The notes under the pieces: generated by a model
The model's database searches: none
What the model saw: the letters and a program-made list of their open reading frames with translations, nothing else
What the model was told of the DNA's origin: nothing
Shown here: piece by piece, positions 9,668 through 18,902 of the stretch
Layout: every line of letters begins with the position of its first letter
How positions within the stretch are numbered: the first letter of the stretch is position 1
Assembly (NCBI GenBank): GCA_017649855.1
Contig: JAGCGA010000026.1
Location: 1 to 64,000 of the forward strand
Direction of reading: 5' to 3'
Source: Bacteroidales bacterium
GTDB taxonomy: Bacteria > Bacteroidota > Bacteroidia > Bacteroidales > WCHB1-69
DNA length: 64,000 nt
Position numbers and translations under genes: made by a program

Positions 9668-10338
9668 TGCCGAACACACTCTTTCCCGACCAGCCCTGGA
9701 TGCTGCCCTTGATGGTGGCGGTCAGTTTTCTGCTGCCCCGTATTCCGGTGGTGGGTAAGTTCTTCAACGTTATCAACACTGCCCTGCATGAGTTCGGACA
9801 CGCTCTGATGGCTTTGGTGCTGGATGGACAGGTGCGGAAGATAGACCTGAACCACGATGCCTCAGGTACCACAACCACGGTCTTGAAGGGAAAATTCGCC
9901 TCCTTTTTATGCGCGCTGGCAGGCTATCCCTGCGCTATCTCCGTGGCTTGGCTGTCCGTCTATCTGCTTCAACAGGGTGCCGTACAGGGCTTGGTCATTG
10001 GATTGTCCGTGCTCTTCCTCCTCATGCTGATTCTCTGGATCCGCAATGCCTACGGCTTGCTCTGGGTGCTGCTCTTCCTGGCCGTGAACGGCTATCTCCT
10101 CTATCTCCAAAATCCACTCTATCTCCGCTATGCAGCCATCTTCTATACCGTGATGATGGTCACGGAGTCCGCCTATTCCGTGCTCGTGCTCTTCTATCTC
10201 TCCATTCGTACACCGCAGTCTGCCGGCGATGCCACTAACCTTGCCAAACTCACCCATGTGCCCGCTTTCATCTGGAGTCTCCTTTTTATGGGATATGTGG
10301 CCTTTGTCATGTACCAGATCTATGTCATGATTTTTTAA
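9667..10338 (+). CDS. M50-like membrane metallopeptidase-type protein (HEFGH)
   Basis: 223 residues, mostly hydrophobic. An HEFGH metal-binding motif (41-45) follows a first membrane segment, as in the M50B-like site-2-protease relatives often found as small bacterial proteins. About six hydrophobic segments follow. The usual downstream DG motif of M50 enzymes is not obvious, so peptidase activity is uncertain. It overlaps the upstream gene by 1 bp and ends the glnS transcription unit. Confidence 0.7.
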   Translation: MPNTLFPDQPWMLPLMVAVSFLLPRIPVVGKFFNVINTALHEFGHALMALVLDGQVRKIDLNHDASGTTTTVLKGKFASFLCALAGYPCAISVAWLSVYLLQQGAVQGLVIGLSVLFLLMLILWIRNAYGLLWVLLFLAVNGYLLYLQNPLYLRYAAIFYTVMMVTESAYSVLVLFYLSIRTPQSAGDATNLAKLTHVPAFIWSLLFMGYVAFVMYQIYVMIF

Positions 10339-10382
10339 ACCTTTTGTTTTGCTGAGGCTCTATGGGCTTCGTACTTTTTTTG

Positions 10383-10390
10383 TATCTTTG
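10383..10390 (+). promoter_or_regulatory. -7 promoter box of the DUF4412-like gene
   Basis: TATCTTTG, 37 bp before the ATG at 10428. Confidence 0.75.
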
Positions 10391-10427
10391 CCGCCTCAAA
10401 AAGTTGATAATTTAAATACATAAAACA

Positions 10428-11132
10428 ATGAAAAAACGTATTTCCTTAGTGCTATTATTCGCCATCCTTTGTGGCGTTATGACCCTCTCTGCTCAAAAGC
10501 CGTTTGCCGGTCGTATCCAATTCGTGACCTCTGTTGAGGGGACGGATGATCCTAACGTGCAAGCTAGCATGGCAGGCATCTCTACCGAAAAAATCGTGAT
10601 GGGCAACTGCATGAAACAGGTGGTTAACCAAAACGGTGTCGGAGCTATCTCCATCAGCAATGGTGACTATAATGTTGTTTACGAAATTCTGGACATCTCT
10701 GCTTACAATATGGGCAAATATTACAGGGAGACTAAAGGAGAAGATCTTCAGAAACAGCTTGCCTCCCATAAATGTGATTATGAATATACTCAGGAGACAA
10801 AGACGATTGCCGGTTATAACTGTACCAAGGTTATCGCCACCATTACCGACATGGAGTCTGATGAAGAGTCCACCGTTGTCTATTGGGTGACTAACGACTT
10901 GAATGTGGGTGAAAACATTAACTTCTCCGATGCTCCCGGTCTGAAAGGTTTTCCTTTGGCAACTGAACAGCAAATTGAAGGTGAAGGCATGTCATTCACG
11001 CTGATTATGACTGCTTCTGAAGTGAAGGCTGACAAGAAGATTAAAGCCGCGGAGTTCTACCGTCCTTCAGATGCCATCTCTTTCGACGAAATGTCTCCGG
11101 AGACCAAGGCTCAACTGGGTATTCCTGATTAA
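10428..11132 (+). CDS. Secreted DUF4412/GLPGLI-like protein
   Basis: 234 residues with a signal peptide (MKKRISLVLLFAILCGVMTLSAQ). The mature part is a beta-rich periplasmic domain that begins GRIQFVTSVEG and carries TIAGYNCTKVIATI followed by VVYWVTNDL. These match my recollection of Bacteroidota DUF4412 and GLPGLI-type proteins, which resemble a LolA-like or lipoprotein-binding half-barrel. The function is unknown. The DUF4954-like gene follows after 19 bp, so they may be cotranscribed. Confidence 0.65.
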   Translation: MKKRISLVLLFAILCGVMTLSAQKPFAGRIQFVTSVEGTDDPNVQASMAGISTEKIVMGNCMKQVVNQNGVGAISISNGDYNVVYEILDISAYNMGKYYRETKGEDLQKQLASHKCDYEYTQETKTIAGYNCTKVIATITDMESDEESTVVYWVTNDLNVGENINFSDAPGLKGFPLATEQQIEGEGMSFTLIMTASEVKADKKIKAAEFYRPSDAISFDEMSPETKAQLGIPD

Positions 11133-11151
11133 TGGAACGAATAGCCTGACC

Positions 11152-12858
11152 ATGGAAGGCTGGCGTAATTTGACAGCTGAAGAGATTTGTCAGCTGCAAT
11201 CGCAACACAATAGTGCCGACAACTGGGAGGAGATCTCGGTTGTCAGCACTTTTTTTGTGGATAAAATCTATGATTGCCATTTTTCCGGCAAGGTGTCCTT
11301 GGGCGAGAGCGTCAGCATAAGACGGGTGTCGTTGCTCAGGAACTGTTGGGTGGGCGCTGGCGTGACGTTGTCCAATATCGGAGAGATCGCTGGCGAAGAG
11401 CCCCCGCATGCGTTTCCCGTGGAGGTGCGCAATGAGGATGGCTCCCATGCTATTACCGCTCATCCCGACATGACCGTGGGGGATGCCTATCTCTGCTCCG
11501 TGGCAGGGCCTGAGCACCCGATTCACCACCTTTGCCGTTGGGAGTCTTCCTCCCACTTCGCTAATGTTATTGGCCGGGGCGCTGTCATCAAGAATGTCTC
11601 CTCCTTGCAATCCGTTTGGGTAGGGGAGGGAGCGCGCATCTCCGAGGCGACACAACTCGACAACGTGTATGTGCACTCCTCAGCCGAAGAACCGACATCC
11701 ATCGGTGCTGGCGTCATCCTGCGCAACGCAGTGATAGGCTTGCAGAATACCGTGGATACCCATGCCATTGTGCGCAATGTCTTGACAGGCAGTGGCGTCT
11801 CTCTGACAGAGGGCCTTCGCATTTCGCATTGCGTGGTGGGCGACAACAGTCGTCTCTCCTGCTGCGAGGTGCTCTTCTCCCTCATATTCCCTTTCCACGA
11901 GCAGCATCACAACAGCTCTTTTCTGATCGCTGCCACCATAAAGGGACAGTCCAACCTGGCGGCCGGCGCTACGGTAGGATCCAACCATAACGGTCGCAAG
12001 AACGACTGCGCCCTTCTGGCCGACCGAGGCTTCTGGCCGGGACTCTGTACTTCCGTGAAGTTTCCAAGCCGTTTTGCCGCCTATACGCTGCTCGTCAAAG
12101 GCGACTACCCCTACGAGATTAACCTGCCATACCCTTTCTGCCTGGTCCATCACCATGTGAAGGATGATGTGCTGGAGATCATGCCCGCCTATTGGTGGCG
12201 CTATAATGCTTTTGCCCTCCAGCGCAATATGCGGAAATATCAGGATCGCGACCGCCGCAAGACGGTGGTCCAACAGATCCATGCCAACCCGCTGGCCCCC
12301 GACACTGTCCAGCAGATCATCCATGCGTTGAACCAATGGCAGCTGGGTGCCGAATCTTTCGTGAAAGGTGTCGAGCGCTCCCAAAGGTCCGTCCGGCTGC
12401 TGAAAGCGCCGGAGTGCTTCCATTGGTACCGAGAGATGCTGGTCTATTATGCTATCACAACCTTGGGGGAGGAGATGACCAACCGCCCCGACATCCTCTG
12501 TCGGGAGGTGCTCACGGCTACTCCGATGCGATGGGTTAACGTGGGTGGACAGCTGATGAGTCTGGAGGATGCGCGAGCCCTCCTGGAAGCACCTGCTGAC
12601 ACCTGGGCTGACATGCACCAGCATTATGACCGCCTGCTGACACAATATCCGGACCACAACCGGGCCATGGCCTGCTTCGTGCTCAAATTCCTGTGCGATG
12701 GCAAGCCGACGACCGAGAAATTGCAGATGCTGAACCAGGAAGGCACGGAAATTATCAAGGATTTTGAACAACGGGCCCTTCGTGAACGCGAAAGAGACCT
12801 CCATGACGATTTTAGAAAATCTACCCTCGACGAGTTGGAGATTGGAGAGATTTTTTGA
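11152..12858 (+). CDS. DUF4954-like protein with left-handed beta-helix
   Basis: 568 residues. The ATG at 11152 (MEGWRNLTAEEI) is preferred because the longer frame overlaps the upstream gene. Residues from about 45 to 290 show the alternating small/hydrophobic hexapeptide pattern of a left-handed beta-helix (GRGAVIKNV, VWVGEGARISEATQLDNVYV, SIGAGVILRNAVIG), as in nucleotide-sugar acyl- and nucleotidyltransferases. A mostly helical C-terminal half rich in charged residues follows. The overall layout matches the Bacteroidota family DUF4954, which has no established function. It is cytoplasmic, with no signal peptide. The nucleotide-sugar dehydrogenase downstream has its own -7 box. Confidence 0.75.
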   Translation: MEGWRNLTAEEICQLQSQHNSADNWEEISVVSTFFVDKIYDCHFSGKVSLGESVSIRRVSLLRNCWVGAGVTLSNIGEIAGEEPPHAFPVEVRNEDGSHAITAHPDMTVGDAYLCSVAGPEHPIHHLCRWESSSHFANVIGRGAVIKNVSSLQSVWVGEGARISEATQLDNVYVHSSAEEPTSIGAGVILRNAVIGLQNTVDTHAIVRNVLTGSGVSLTEGLRISHCVVGDNSRLSCCEVLFSLIFPFHEQHHNSSFLIAATIKGQSNLAAGATVGSNHNGRKNDCALLADRGFWPGLCTSVKFPSRFAAYTLLVKGDYPYEINLPYPFCLVHHHVKDDVLEIMPAYWWRYNAFALQRNMRKYQDRDRRKTVVQQIHANPLAPDTVQQIIHALNQWQLGAESFVKGVERSQRSVRLLKAPECFHWYREMLVYYAITTLGEEMTNRPDILCREVLTATPMRWVNVGGQLMSLEDARALLEAPADTWADMHQHYDRLLTQYPDHNRAMACFVLKFLCDGKPTTEKLQMLNQEGTEIIKDFEQRALRERERDLHDDFRKSTLDELEIGEIF

Positions 12859-12859
12859 T

Positions 12860-12867
12860 TATCTTTG
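12860..12867 (+). promoter_or_regulatory. -7 promoter box of the nucleotide-sugar dehydrogenase
   Basis: TATCTTTG directly after the DUF4954-like stop codon, 36 bp before the next ATG. Confidence 0.75.
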
Positions 12868-12903
12868 CAGCCTGTATTATTGTTGTCGTAAAAGTTAAGA
12901 CCA

Positions 12904-14199
12904 ATGACCATTTCTGAAAATATTAAAGCGAAAAATGCCAAGATCGGCGTGATCGGATTGGGCTATGTGGGACTTCCGCTGGCCATGGAGTTTGCCCATA
13001 AGGCTTCTGTTATCGGCTTCGATATCAATGAGTCACATCTGGAGGTGATGCGCGCCGGCACCGATCCCTGCCGCGAATTGGATGACGAGATCTTTGTGAA
13101 TGCCGACATCCTGTTCACCTCTTCACTGGACGATCTGCGCAAGGCGGTCTTCTATATTGTGGCGGTCCCGACCCCCATCGATGAGCACAATATGCCCGAC
13201 CTGAAACCGCTCCTCGCCGCCACCACAACGGTGGCCAAGTGCCTGAAGCCTGGTGACTATGTGGTGTATGAGTCCACCGTCTATCCCGGCTGTACCGAGG
13301 AGGACTGTCTGCCTATCCTGGAGAAGCTCTCCGGCCTCAAAGCGGGTCGCGACTTCAAATTCGGCTATTCTCCCGAACGGATCAACCCCGGTGAGAAGGT
13401 TCATACCCTCGCCAAGACCAAGAAGATCGTCTCCGGCTGTGATGCCGAGGCCCTCGAACAGGTGGCTGCCGTCTATGAGATGGTTGTACAACCAGGCGTG
13501 CACCGCGCCCCAAGTGTGAAGGTGGCCGAGGCTGCCAAGATCATCGAGAACACCCAGCGCGATGTCAATATCGCCCTGATGAATGAACTCTCCATCATCT
13601 TCGGCCGTATGGGTATCAACACCTACGACGTGCTAGAAGCCGCCGGCACCAAGTGGAACTTCCTGCCCTTCTTCCCCGGACTGGTGGGCGGTCACTGCAT
13701 CGGCGTCGATCCCTATTATCTCGTCTATAAGGCCGCCGAACTGAAATACCACACCCAACTTATCTCCGCCGGACGATTTGTCAATGACTCAATGGGCGGC
13801 TATATCGGCAAAAAAGTCGTCAAGCAGATCCTCTCCTATGGCAAGCCGATCCTGAATGCCCGCATTCTGGTGATGGGAATGACCTTCAAGGAGAATGTCT
13901 CCGATATCCGGAACAGCAAAGTCCTGGATATCATCAACGAGTTCAAGGATTATGGCGTGACCGTGGATGTGGTGGACCCCTACGCTGAGCCTGACCAGGT
14001 GGAGAAATTCTACGGGATAACCCTGTCCAAAGAACCGCAAGGCCTATATGATGCGGTCGTCGTGGCTGTGGCCCACAATCCTTACAAGGAGTTGGATGAA
14101 GACTACTTCCTGAAATACAGCAGTAAGGATGGCATCTTGGTCGATGTGAAAGGCCTCTATCGCCATAAGATCCAAAAACTCCACTATTGGAGCCTGTAG
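12904..14199 (+). CDS. Nucleotide-sugar dehydrogenase (UDP-GalNAc/ManNAc dehydrogenase type)
   Basis: NAD-dependent four-electron oxidation of a UDP-hexosamine or UDP-hexose to the uronic acid, for surface polysaccharide. 431 residues: Rossmann motif IGVIGLGYVGLPLA near residue 14, the ESTVYPGCTEE segment, and the catalytic Cys265 in GGHCIGVDPYYL. The length and YVGLPLAMEF favour the WbpA/TviB/WecC subgroup over the glucose-type Ugd, but the substrate cannot be fixed. It is not inside a visible polysaccharide cluster: its neighbours are a DUF4954-like gene and rubredoxin. Confidence 0.9.
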   Translation: MTISENIKAKNAKIGVIGLGYVGLPLAMEFAHKASVIGFDINESHLEVMRAGTDPCRELDDEIFVNADILFTSSLDDLRKAVFYIVAVPTPIDEHNMPDLKPLLAATTTVAKCLKPGDYVVYESTVYPGCTEEDCLPILEKLSGLKAGRDFKFGYSPERINPGEKVHTLAKTKKIVSGCDAEALEQVAAVYEMVVQPGVHRAPSVKVAEAAKIIENTQRDVNIALMNELSIIFGRMGINTYDVLEAAGTKWNFLPFFPGLVGGHCIGVDPYYLVYKAAELKYHTQLISAGRFVNDSMGGYIGKKVVKQILSYGKPILNARILVMGMTFKENVSDIRNSKVLDIINEFKDYGVTVDVVDPYAEPDQVEKFYGITLSKEPQGLYDAVVVAVAHNPYKELDEDYFLKYSSKDGILVDVKGLYRHKIQKLHYWSL

Positions 14200-14262
14200 C
14201 AATTTCTTCCACACATAATAATGACAACACCTAACTTTTTATAAACCAATTAAATATTTAGC

Positions 14263-14427
14263 ATGATGGAAAAATATGTTTGCAGCGTTTGCGGTTATGT
14301 TTACGACCCCGCAGTAGGTGATCCCGACAACGGTATCGCTCCGGGCACCCCGTTTGAGGAACTGCCCTTCAACTGGACCTGCCCGCTGTGCGGCGTTGAG
14401 AAATCCGATTTCTCCAAACAACAATAA
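14263..14427 (+). CDS. Rubredoxin
   Basis: A 54-residue Fe(Cys)4 electron carrier. The sequence starts [20 protein letters not shown] and has the two CxxC knuckles (CSVC and CPLC), the [19 protein letters not shown] core, and a short acidic/basic tail. Either of two consecutive ATGs (14263 or 14266) can be the start; the second gives the more usual MEKYVC. It is followed by a strong hairpin. A likely partner is the peroxide-reducing rubrerythrin encoded at 25774, which also carries its own rubredoxin-like domain. Confidence 0.96.
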   Translation: MMEKYVCSVCGYVYDPAVGDPDNGIAPGTPFEELPFNWTCPLCGVEKSDFSKQQ

Positions 14428-14440
14428 CCGATCTACAAAA

Positions 14441-14471
14441 TAAGGGCGGAGACGAATCACCTCCGCCCTTA
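14441..14471 (+). terminator. Hairpin after rubredoxin
   Basis: A perfect 11-bp stem TAAGGGCGGAG/CTCCGCCCTTA with a 9-nt loop lies 13 bp after the rubredoxin stop codon. The downstream T-tract is weak, so termination is likely but not certain. Confidence 0.75.
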
Positions 14472-14556
14472 CTATATCCAAAAGGTAGTTGTTTTACCAT
14501 TTGAACGAAATGATGTTCAATATCTCCGATTGTGCGTTAGCTTAAGTTGGTTTTGT

Positions 14557-14564
14557 TATTTTTG
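14557..14564 (+). promoter_or_regulatory. -7 promoter box of the AraC regulator
   Basis: TATTTTTG, 87 bp before the ATG, leaving a leader of about 80 nt that includes a GGGACGGAGTACCC inverted repeat. Confidence 0.65.
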
Positions 14565-14651
14565 CAGGCGGAATAAGGTATAATGATGATTTCCTTGGGA
14601 CGGAGTACCCACCAACGAAGGAACGCTCATGCTTTGCCATAGTCAATTGAG

Positions 14652-15494
14652 ATGAAAAGTATTAAAGATGTCGATGCAATAATTAAAAAGAATGGTATTG
14701 TGGTGATTGATAACATCACCTCAATGCCCTCTTATAATGAACCCTATATTTCTCAGAATCTTGTTTATGCGATTTGCCACAGTGGCTATTCGTCTGGTTC
14801 CTACGATACGCAGAGTGTTCACTTCTCACCCATGGATGTGGCGATGATCTATCCCCGTCATGCCATCTCCGCGAATGATACGTCTGACGATTTCCTGGTT
14901 ACCTTGGTGGTGGTCTCTGATGAGGTGTTTAAAATCATTGCATCCCAGCAGATTTTCAGAAATCGCTTTCGCTACGAACTTAGTCCCTGTTTCAAACTCG
15001 CTCAAAGTCAGTTTTCCGATGTCATGAAGATTGTGGAGGCCCTTTCAGTCATCGATAAATCCGGACTTAACTCTCGTAATCTGCTCATGGTGGATCTGCT
15101 GGATGTTCTGGTGGAGCTGACAGATCATTTTCGAGAACAGAATGAAACCGATGAGCAGCCCGCTTCTACCCGTTTAAGCCAACGGCTCTATGATGCTATT
15201 GCCGACAACTTCCGCCAGCACAGGGATGTGGATTTTTATGCCGATCTCTTCTGTCTGAGTTCCAAGCATTTCAGTACGGTTGTCAAGCAAGAGACCGGTA
15301 TGCCCGCCAGTCATTGGATCCAGCAATACATCATCATTCAGGCGAAGCAGATGCTTCGAAAGAATCTCTTTGCTACGATTCAAGAAGTCGCCTATGACTT
15401 GGGATTTGCCGACCAGACCTCCTTCTGCCGTTATTTCAAGCGGGAAACGGGCATGACCCCTATGGAATACCGTAAGCAGGTGCACGCTGGATAG
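14652..15494 (+). CDS. AraC-family transcriptional regulator
   Basis: 280 residues. The last ~100 form the two helix-turn-helix AraC DNA-binding domain: DFYADLFCLSSKHFSTVVKQ, then ATIQEVAYDLGFADQTSFCR and YFKRETGMTPMEYRK. The N-terminal ~170 residues look like a cupin-type sensor (HFSPMDVAMIYPRHAISAND). This arrangement is typical of the short Bacteroidota AraC proteins, not of hybrid two-component sensors. The target is unknown. The neighbouring minus-strand genes have no shared promoter with it. Confidence 0.92.
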   Translation: MKSIKDVDAIIKKNGIVVIDNITSMPSYNEPYISQNLVYAICHSGYSSGSYDTQSVHFSPMDVAMIYPRHAISANDTSDDFLVTLVVVSDEVFKIIASQQIFRNRFRYELSPCFKLAQSQFSDVMKIVEALSVIDKSGLNSRNLLMVDLLDVLVELTDHFREQNETDEQPASTRLSQRLYDAIADNFRQHRDVDFYADLFCLSSKHFSTVVKQETGMPASHWIQQYIIIQAKQMLRKNLFATIQEVAYDLGFADQTSFCRYFKRETGMTPMEYRKQVHAG

Positions 15495-15515
15495 AGACAA
15501 GTCGGTTTCATTTTC

Positions 15516-16457
15516 TTATACAAACAGCTTTCCTTGCCAAGAGTGACGCTCTTGCAATAGTTGGCATACCCCATCTATGATGTCCTGATGTCGGGTGCCT
15601 TCCCATTCCCTGACGGTTAGATATCGTGGGGGAACCTCGTTGGCGAAACGCTCGATGGCTATCTCTGGATTCAATCGTTCAATGAAATCTGCCAGAAAGG
15701 CCATGTATTCCGTTACTGTGAAGTGGTAAAAGTCGCGTGGGCACGTTTCGTGCTCGATAGCGATGGGAGTGTTTTGTATGATCTGCAGCTGATGCAGTTT
15801 GAGTGTGGTAAGCGGAAGATGGTTGATGGTCCGGATGTCCCGCATCCAATCATCAGGGTTTTCCCCGGGGAGTCCGAAGATGAGGTGCCCGGATGTGGGA
15901 ATGCTTCTTTCTGCCAAGAACTTTATCGCTTGCAGGGTGCAGGCGACCCCATGTCCCCGGTTGATGCGTTGCAGCGTCTCCTCGTGCAAACTTTCAATGC
16001 CGATCTCCACACATAGATAGGTGCGTGCTTGCAATTCGGCTAGATAGTCCAGGACCTCTTCACGCAGACAGTCTGGGCGGGTGGCGATGATGATGCCTTT
16101 GACACCAGGAATGGCCATGGCCTCCTCAAATCTTTTTTTCAATTGCTCTAGGGGCGCGTAAGTGTTGCTGAAAGACTGGAAATAGATGAAGAACTTGTCG
16201 ATGGGACGTCGTCGCTGGGCATGGAATGCGATGCCGTCATTGACTTGTTGTGCAATGCTGTGTCTGCTGTCGCAATAGCTGGGCGCGAAGGCCTCGTTCA
16301 AGCAGAAGGTGCAACCGCCAACACCCACCGTCCCGTCGCGGTTCGGACAGGTGAAGCCAGCATCCACTGGCAGCTTCCGAATCTGAAAGCCGAAAATGTT
16401 GTGCAAATATTGATGATATGTGTAAAACGGCTCTTTGCCACCCCACGGATACTGCAT
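15516..16457 (-). CDS. TIGR01212-type radical SAM protein
   Basis: 313 residues with a radical SAM [4Fe-4S] site at Cys37, Cys49 and Cys52 (CPNRDGTVGVGGCTFC). The long CX11CX2C spacing is that of the TIGR01212/YhcC family, not the common CX3CX2C. EIGIESLHEETLQRINRGH is also typical. The reaction is not established for the family. It overlaps the upstream lipoprotein gene by 1 bp (TAATG), so the two are cotranscribed. Confidence 0.9.
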   Translation of the reverse strand: MQYPWGGKEPFYTYHQYLHNIFGFQIRKLPVDAGFTCPNRDGTVGVGGCTFCLNEAFAPSYCDSRHSIAQQVNDGIAFHAQRRRPIDKFFIYFQSFSNTYAPLEQLKKRFEEAMAIPGVKGIIIATRPDCLREEVLDYLAELQARTYLCVEIGIESLHEETLQRINRGHGVACTLQAIKFLAERSIPTSGHLIFGLPGENPDDWMRDIRTINHLPLTTLKLHQLQIIQNTPIAIEHETCPRDFYHFTVTEYMAFLADFIERLNPEIAIERFANEVPPRYLTVREWEGTRHQDIIDGVCQLLQERHSWQGKLFV

Positions 16458-16960
16458 TATTCTTCTTCGTATAGCAGATTGTTGCCAAAAGGATCCAATG
16501 TGTGAAGCGTCTTCTTGTCAGGTCTTACCAAAAACATGAAATTTTCTTTTTCTTCACCGTTGCTTAGAACCCCGGTGACCATGTATAGAAGAACCCCGGT
16601 GTTTTTCAAATCGCCCGTTTCCATCAAGTCCTGAAAGTTCTCGATGGTGCGGCGGATGTCGCCAAGATAGAGTCGCAAGTAGTTGGCTTTGACCGTGTCC
16701 TCCGTGAGCGCCTCTTCGTACTGCATCTCGTAGTTGGCCTCCATGTTGGTGAGCAACTCGATGTTCAGGTTGGCATAGCTCAGCTCTGTGATGGTGTCCA
16801 CGCAATCCACCCGCACTGAGTCATAACTGACTTTGCAGGTGTCCAGATATGCTTTGGCCAAGGGGATCATGGCTCTCTGTAATTTCTCCTGCGGAGTTCT
16901 GTGGCAAGACGCACAGAAGACTAAGCAGATGGCCGCGAAATAGAATAGGGAACGTTTCAT
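16457..16960 (-). CDS. Predicted lipoprotein of unknown function
   Basis: 167 residues. The N-terminus MKRSLFYFAAICLVFCASCHR has a lipobox with Cys at about 19. The remaining part is a predicted alpha/beta domain with two helical segments and a final VRPDKKTLHTLDPFGNNLL. No family was recognised. It sits between a DUF4831-like gene (11-bp gap) and the TIGR01212 radical SAM gene (1-bp overlap), so it belongs to that operon. Confidence 0.75.
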   Translation of the reverse strand: MKRSLFYFAAICLVFCASCHRTPQEKLQRAMIPLAKAYLDTCKVSYDSVRVDCVDTITELSYANLNIELLTNMEANYEMQYEEALTEDTVKANYLRLYLGDIRRTIENFQDLMETGDLKNTGVLLYMVTGVLSNGEEKENFMFLVRPDKKTLHTLDPFGNNLLYEEE

Positions 16961-16971
16961 GGGGATGGATC

Positions 16972-18063
16972 TTAATAGATGAAGCCGATTTTGGAAAGGT
17001 CAATGTCTTGATGGGGCGGCAACGACTGCACGCGTCCGAACTGGTACATCTGCACAGTGCCGAAATCGAAGACGTGGGTGGTGGCGGTGGTGGCGGGGTC
17101 TTTTACCGTCAGCACGGCGGTCATGGGCACGGGCGTGCAGTAACGGTAGCCCGAGAGCTCGTGATGCTCGCCCTCCTTCATGACCACATTCGGCTCCAAC
17201 TCCAGCTCCAGACAGTAGAGCTTCTCCGTCTTGTCAATCTGATAGCCATAGTGCAATCCCTCATCTTGATGGATGGAGAAGAGCGGCGTCTTCATATCGG
17301 TAGGATAGACCATGAAGGTGTAGGTGAGCTCGTCTTCCAATACCAATCCCGTGAACAGTGACAGGTAGTTCTCTTCCCACTGTTTCAACTCTTTGAGCAT
17401 CAACCATAACGCAGCATCGGAATAGGGGGTTTCTTGGTCGCCCTTCACCAGGTTGTACTGGTCTTGGCGACTCTTGCTGATGGCGTCGGCGGCCTGCTGC
17501 GCCTTCTGGCTGTTGGTCACGTTGACCAGCTTGGTGCGGTTGGCGGGCACCTGGGTGACGACCCCGTCAATGATCTTGGTCTCCGTGAAGGAGTCTTCCA
17601 TCTCCGTGTAGGAGGGGTCGGAGTAGTTCTTGAAGAAGTTCGGTATGGGCGTGCTGGTGGTGGAGTATTGGACCAACGACTGCGACAGCCATTGGCTCGG
17701 CTCCTCGGCCAGCTCCTTTTGCAGGTTCTGCTGGTCTTTGTCTAAAAGCACCAGGTAGGTCTTCTGCGGATTGGGCGCCTTGACGGGCTTGATGTTCACG
17801 TCTTTGACTTTGTAGAACGTGCGGTTTTCGGAGATGACATTGGTGAGGCCCAACAAGGTCTGGGCGTATTCCGTGTAATATCCTTTTATCTCACGGACCT
17901 TGGTGACGGTGACCGTCACTTCAAAAGCGGTCAGGGGCAGGGCATAGCATACGGAGTTGCCCTTGGGTGTGGCACCTTCAAACGGTAATGGATACACAGC
18001 CTTCTGGGGCCAAGCACTGAAAATGAAACTTAGGAAAAACAGTGAAATGATGGTTTTTTTCAT
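16972..18063 (-). CDS. DUF4831-like secreted protein
   Basis: 363 residues with a signal peptide (MKKTIISLFFLSFIFSAWPQ). The mature start has YALPLTAFEVTVTVTK followed by YTEYAQTLLGLTNVI, which matches my recollection of the Bacteroidota DUF4831 family. A second conserved-looking half carries DGLHYGYQID-like and YRYCTPVPMTAVL segments. The role is unknown and the location periplasmic or outer-membrane associated. It is the first gene of the three-gene run with the lipoprotein and the TIGR01212 protein. Confidence 0.75.
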   Translation of the reverse strand: MKKTIISLFFLSFIFSAWPQKAVYPLPFEGATPKGNSVCYALPLTAFEVTVTVTKVREIKGYYTEYAQTLLGLTNVISENRTFYKVKDVNIKPVKAPNPQKTYLVLLDKDQQNLQKELAEEPSQWLSQSLVQYSTTSTPIPNFFKNYSDPSYTEMEDSFTETKIIDGVVTQVPANRTKLVNVTNSQKAQQAADAISKSRQDQYNLVKGDQETPYSDAALWLMLKELKQWEENYLSLFTGLVLEDELTYTFMVYPTDMKTPLFSIHQDEGLHYGYQIDKTEKLYCLELELEPNVVMKEGEHHELSGYRYCTPVPMTAVLTVKDPATTATTHVFDFGTVQMYQFGRVQSLPPHQDIDLSKIGFIY

Positions 18064-18124
18064 GAATGGATTGTTGATGATTTAAAATTCAAACTTTGCG
18101 GTTTTGGGAACTTGTGGACAAAGT

Positions 18125-18183
18125 TCCAGATTCCAAGCCAAAGGCTAACGGCTAATAGCTAATAGCCAATAGCCAATAGCTGA
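18125..18183. repeat. Spacer of TAGCC/CTAATAGC words
   Basis: The 128-bp gap between the metallopeptidase and the DUF4831-like gene contains tandem near-repeats of GGCTAACGGCTAATAGC, GCTAATAGCC and AATAGCCAATAGC. They resemble the pepD terminator spacer, but here all words run in the same direction and no hairpin is formed. Confidence 0.7.
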
Positions 18184-18191
18184 AGTCAAAC

Positions 18192-18878
18192 TTATCTTCT
18201 GTTCATAATCGAAATGTAGTACAGCAGGGTGGCCAGTGAGGAGAGGGCGGCGATGAGGTAGGTGCGGGCGGCCCACTTGAGAGCGTCCTTGGCCTGCTCG
18301 TTCTCCTGGCCGTTGGTCATGCCGGTCTGGTCGAGCCATGCGACGGCCCGGGCGGAGGCGTTGTACTCCACCGGCAGGGTGATGATGGAGAAGAGCGTGG
18401 TGAGGGCGAAGAGGGCGATGCCAACGAAGAGGATCCATCTGCCCAAGAAGGCGGAGAAACCTAGGATGATCATGCCGGCCAGCAGGATCCATTGGGACCA
18501 TTTGGAGCCGATCTGCACCATGGGGACCATCTTGCTGCGCATGGTCAGCCAACGGTAGGCGGTGGCGTGCTGCACGGCATGGCCGCACTCGTGCGCCGCC
18601 ACGGCTGCACTGGCAATGCTGTTGCCAGCGTAGATGTCCTGACTCAAGTTGACCGTCTTGGTCTCCGGGTTGTAATGGTCTGTCAACGACCCCGGCGTGC
18701 TCACCACCTGCACGTCGTAGATGCCGTGGTCGTGCAGCATCTTCTCCGCGATCTCGCGGCCCGTAAGACCACTGCTGATGCGGATCTTGCTGTATTTCTG
18801 AATGCGGGCGTTCAAGGTCTGGCTCACGATGAGACTCAACACCATGAATACGATAAAGATAATCCAATAGAGTGCCAT
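18192..18878 (-). CDS. YugP-type zinc metallopeptidase, membrane bound
   Basis: 228 residues. An N-terminal membrane segment is followed by a conserved core with the zinc motif HECGHAVQH (His96, Glu97, His100) and then two or three hydrophobic C-terminal segments. The RISSGLTGREIAEKMLHDHGI and GSLTDHYNPETKTVNLS blocks are those of the YugP/neutral zinc metallopeptidase family. The substrate is unknown; the family may act in membrane protein quality control. It has its own -7 box. Confidence 0.92.
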   Translation of the reverse strand: MALYWIIFIVFMVLSLIVSQTLNARIQKYSKIRISSGLTGREIAEKMLHDHGIYDVQVVSTPGSLTDHYNPETKTVNLSQDIYAGNSIASAAVAAHECGHAVQHATAYRWLTMRSKMVPMVQIGSKWSQWILLAGMIILGFSAFLGRWILFVGIALFALTTLFSIITLPVEYNASARAVAWLDQTGMTNGQENEQAKDALKWAARTYLIAALSSLATLLYYISIMNRR

Positions 18879-18902
18879 AATGATGTGTTTTAATTAAAGC
18901 CG

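Noticed and set aside
11680..12804. 374-residue open frame on the minus strand across the DUF4954-like gene
   Set aside because: Antisense of the beta-helix protein and without signal, domain or promoter.
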